Positions 62,381 through 64,000 of a stretch of 64,000 bases of DNA are shown one piece after another (within the stretch, counting starts at the first letter, position 1; each line of letters opens with the position of its first letter). This stretch comes from Rhizorhabdus sp049889055 (GTDB taxonomy: Bacteria > Pseudomonadota > Alphaproteobacteria > Sphingomonadales > Sphingomonadaceae). A model generated the notes under the pieces. That model did no database searches. It saw only the letters and a program-made list of their open reading frames with translations, and was not told where the DNA came from. The stretch spans positions 1 through 64,000 of the forward strand of contig NZ_JBLTWO010000006.1 of NCBI RefSeq assembly GCF_049889055.1, in the 5' to 3' direction. A program made the translations under genes and the position numbers.

Positions 62381-63574
62381 TCAGGTCAGCCCTGACCGAC
62401 CGGCTCGAGGCGCTCGCGCATAGGCGCGCAGCCCCTCTTCCAGGCCGCGCAGGCCGGCCTCCAGCTTATCGTCCTCCTGGCAAAACCCGATACGGACATG
62501 GCCCGGCGCACCGAAATATTCCCCCGGCGCGACGATGACGCCGCAGCGCGCGATCAACCACTCGGAAAAGGCGCGGCTATCGGTGATGCCGGTCAGCGAC
62601 GGGAAACAGATGCAACCGTCATCCGGCAACGCTCCGCCCATCAAACCCCCGGCCACCATGTCGTCGAACCACGCCTGGAAACGCGGCCGGCAGCGTTCGA
62701 CATAGCTGCGCGAATGCTGTTCGAATTCGGCTCCGCTCGACATGACATGCGCAGCGATCGCGTGCGACAAGGTCGACACGCCGAACTCCACGCGACCGTT
62801 AAGGCGCCGCAGCGGTTCGAGCACCTCCGGCGCACCGACGATCCAGCCACAGCGCAGTACGCCCAAGCCATAGATCTTGGTCAGGCTCGACAGACTGACG
62901 ACCGCCGGGGACAGCGCCGAAGCCGGACCTGCACGACGCTCATGCGCAGCATAGTCGCCATAGACTTCGTCGACCACCAGCAGAAAGCCACGCCGTTCGG
63001 CGAGCTCGGCCAGTCCCTGCAGCACATCGGGTGCAACCGCCATGCCCGAGGGATTGTGCAGATCGGACAGGACCACCAGTCGGGTATTCGGGCGCAGCAG
63101 TGCCTCGACCTTGGCAATATCGATCGCGAAACGGTCACCGCGGCGGTGGAAGCAGTCGATCGAAGCGCCAGAGGCCTCTGCCAGGTGACGAAACAGGTCG
63201 AACCCCGGGGTTTCGATCAGCACATGGTCGCCGGGCTTCACGAAAGCGCGATAGATCAGCGACAGGCCGCCAGTGGCACCGGTGGTGCACAGAATCTGAT
63301 TGCGGTCGACCGCGTAGCGTTCGGCGAGCATGTCGCGAACGAACGGATTCCCGTCACCGAAGGCGCTAACATAATAGCGCGAGAACTGGGGCTCGACCGC
63401 CTCCAGCACGGTGTGGCGCAGCAACTCGCGCGGTTCGGGCACCGAGCTTTCGAACAGGCTGACTGCACTGCCCTGGCGCTGGCGAGCGGTAGCCAGTGCG
63501 GCACGGACCCAGTCCGCATAGCTTCCTGCGTCGGAGGGCGGCGTCGGCATTGGCGTGGATAACAGGTTCGACAT
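62381..63574 (-). CDS. PLP-dependent class I/II aminotransferase
   Basis: A 397-residue fold-type I aminotransferase. PLP-binding Lys lies in 'SSLTKIYGLGVLRCGW'; 'NPSGMAV' and 'DEVYGDY' are the usual cofactor-contact motifs, and 'HVRIGFC' supplies the carboxylate-binding Arg. It transfers amino groups between an amino acid and a keto acid. Located just downstream of an amino-acid permease gene, it is probably part of amino-acid catabolism. Substrate unknown. Confidence 0.92.
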   Translation of the reverse strand: MSNLLSTPMPTPPSDAGSYADWVRAALATARQRQGSAVSLFESSVPEPRELLRHTVLEAVEPQFSRYYVSAFGDGNPFVRDMLAERYAVDRNQILCTTGATGGLSLIYRAFVKPGDHVLIETPGFDLFRHLAEASGASIDCFHRRGDRFAIDIAKVEALLRPNTRLVVLSDLHNPSGMAVAPDVLQGLAELAERRGFLLVVDEVYGDYAAHERRAGPASALSPAVVSLSSLTKIYGLGVLRCGWIVGAPEVLEPLRRLNGRVEFGVSTLSHAIAAHVMSSGAEFEQHSRSYVERCRPRFQAWFDDMVAGGLMGGALPDDGCICFPSLTGITDSRAFSEWLIARCGVIVAPGEYFGAPGHVRIGFCQEDDKLEAGLRGLEEGLRAYARAPRAGRSGLT

Positions 63575-63654
63575 GACGCCTCTCTACCGCCGACGGCCGG
63601 CAGTAATTATTCTATCTCGCGAAGGCGGCGCGGCATTGCGCATAATTTGATCGC

Positions 63655-64000
63655 TTAACCACCCAAAGCGCGGCTGCCCTTGCCGCGCGCCTCGAACCAC
63701 CGCTTGGCGAACCAGTAGACCAGACCGACGACCAGCCAGGCGCCGACCAGCATATAGGGACGCGGGTCGGCCTCGATCCCGAAGATCCCGACCAGGAGGG
63801 CACAGATCACTCCCGCATAACCGACGGCAACGACCGTTCGGGGAGAAAGGCGCAGGGCCGAGCGGGCATGGATCTCCGGATGTCGGCGCGCGACGACCGT
63901 GGCCGAGTAGGAGCAGGCCATATATTTGAGCATGGTCGGGACATTTACCGCGAGCAGCAGGAAGATGAGGCTGGGTGGCAGGAACAGCCCGGTCATGGCG
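63655..64000 (-). CDS. APC-type amino-acid permease (C-terminal part; window edge)
   Basis: At least 114 residues, continuing beyond the right edge, so the true start is not visible. It contains three hydrophobic helices and the motif 'LKYMACSYSATVVARRHPE', typical of the amino acid-polyamine-organocation family. It precedes the aminotransferase by about 80 bases on the same strand, so the two probably act together in amino-acid uptake and breakdown. Confidence 0.75.
   Translation of the reverse strand, partial: AMTGLFLPPSLIFLLLAVNVPTMLKYMACSYSATVVARRHPEIHARSALRLSPRTVVAVGYAGVICALLVGIFGIEADPRPYMLVGAWLVVGLVYWFAKRWFEARGKGSRALGG

Overview
The window looks like a chromosomal segment of a high-GC alphaproteobacterium, most likely a sphingomonad (Sphingomonas, Rhizorhabdus or Novosphingobium type). 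The signs are strong GC bias, two large TonB-dependent receptors with the usual 'IVVTA.KR' plug start, paired acyl-CoA dehydrogenases beside a Rieske oxygenase, and a sphingomonad-style exopolysaccharide (EPS) locus. The genus is inferred from gene content only; there is no rRNA or other phylogenetic marker. No tRNA, rRNA, CRISPR array or insertion sequence was found, and no gap between genes exceeds about 300 bases.

Positions 1-17,170 form a catabolic region for an unidentified, probably alicyclic or terpenoid/steroid-like substrate. A minus-strand trio (flavin monooxygenase, short-chain dehydrogenase, phytoene-desaturase-like oxidoreductase), an AraC regulator and a TonB receptor face a plus-strand TetR regulator. 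The TetR gene is followed by a tight operon: CoA ligase, amidohydrolase-like protein, Rieske oxygenase, MFS transporter, two acyl-CoA dehydrogenases and aldehyde dehydrogenase. Two matching inverted repeats suggest the TetR regulon. Two matching GTTATGC-type boxes suggest a second regulon, probably that of the AraC protein.

Positions 17,180-54,630 form a very large surface-polysaccharide locus. It has an EPS-associated MarR regulator and a NusG/RfaH-like antiterminator whose promoters share a palindrome. It also has GDP-L-fucose synthesis (gmd, fcl) with a fucosyltransferase, an AT-rich flippase/polymerase pair, and nonulosonic acid genes (neuB, neuC, neuA). Two complete acetamidino-sugar modules (PP-loop amidotransferase, HisH, HisF) lie in mirrored order around a pair of paralogous glycosyltransferases. 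A bi-domain oxidoreductase, a heparinase-family protein and a WbuB-like glycosyltransferase follow. A convergent minus-strand export operon encodes an O-antigen ligase/polymerase-like protein, an outer-membrane export lipoprotein and a tyrosine autokinase with a (Tyr-Gly)9 tail. Two tandem alanine/glycine-rich secreted proteins and an initiating sugar transferase complete the locus. The likely product is a fucose-containing polysaccharide carrying a nonulosonate and one or two acetamidino sugars.

Positions 54,770-64,000 hold a PPP-family phosphatase, a Tat-exported carboxylesterase, a short RTX protein, an M61-like peptidase, a second TonB receptor, a PLP aminotransferase and the end of an amino-acid permease. 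The minus-strand genes suggest peptide or amino-acid scavenging.
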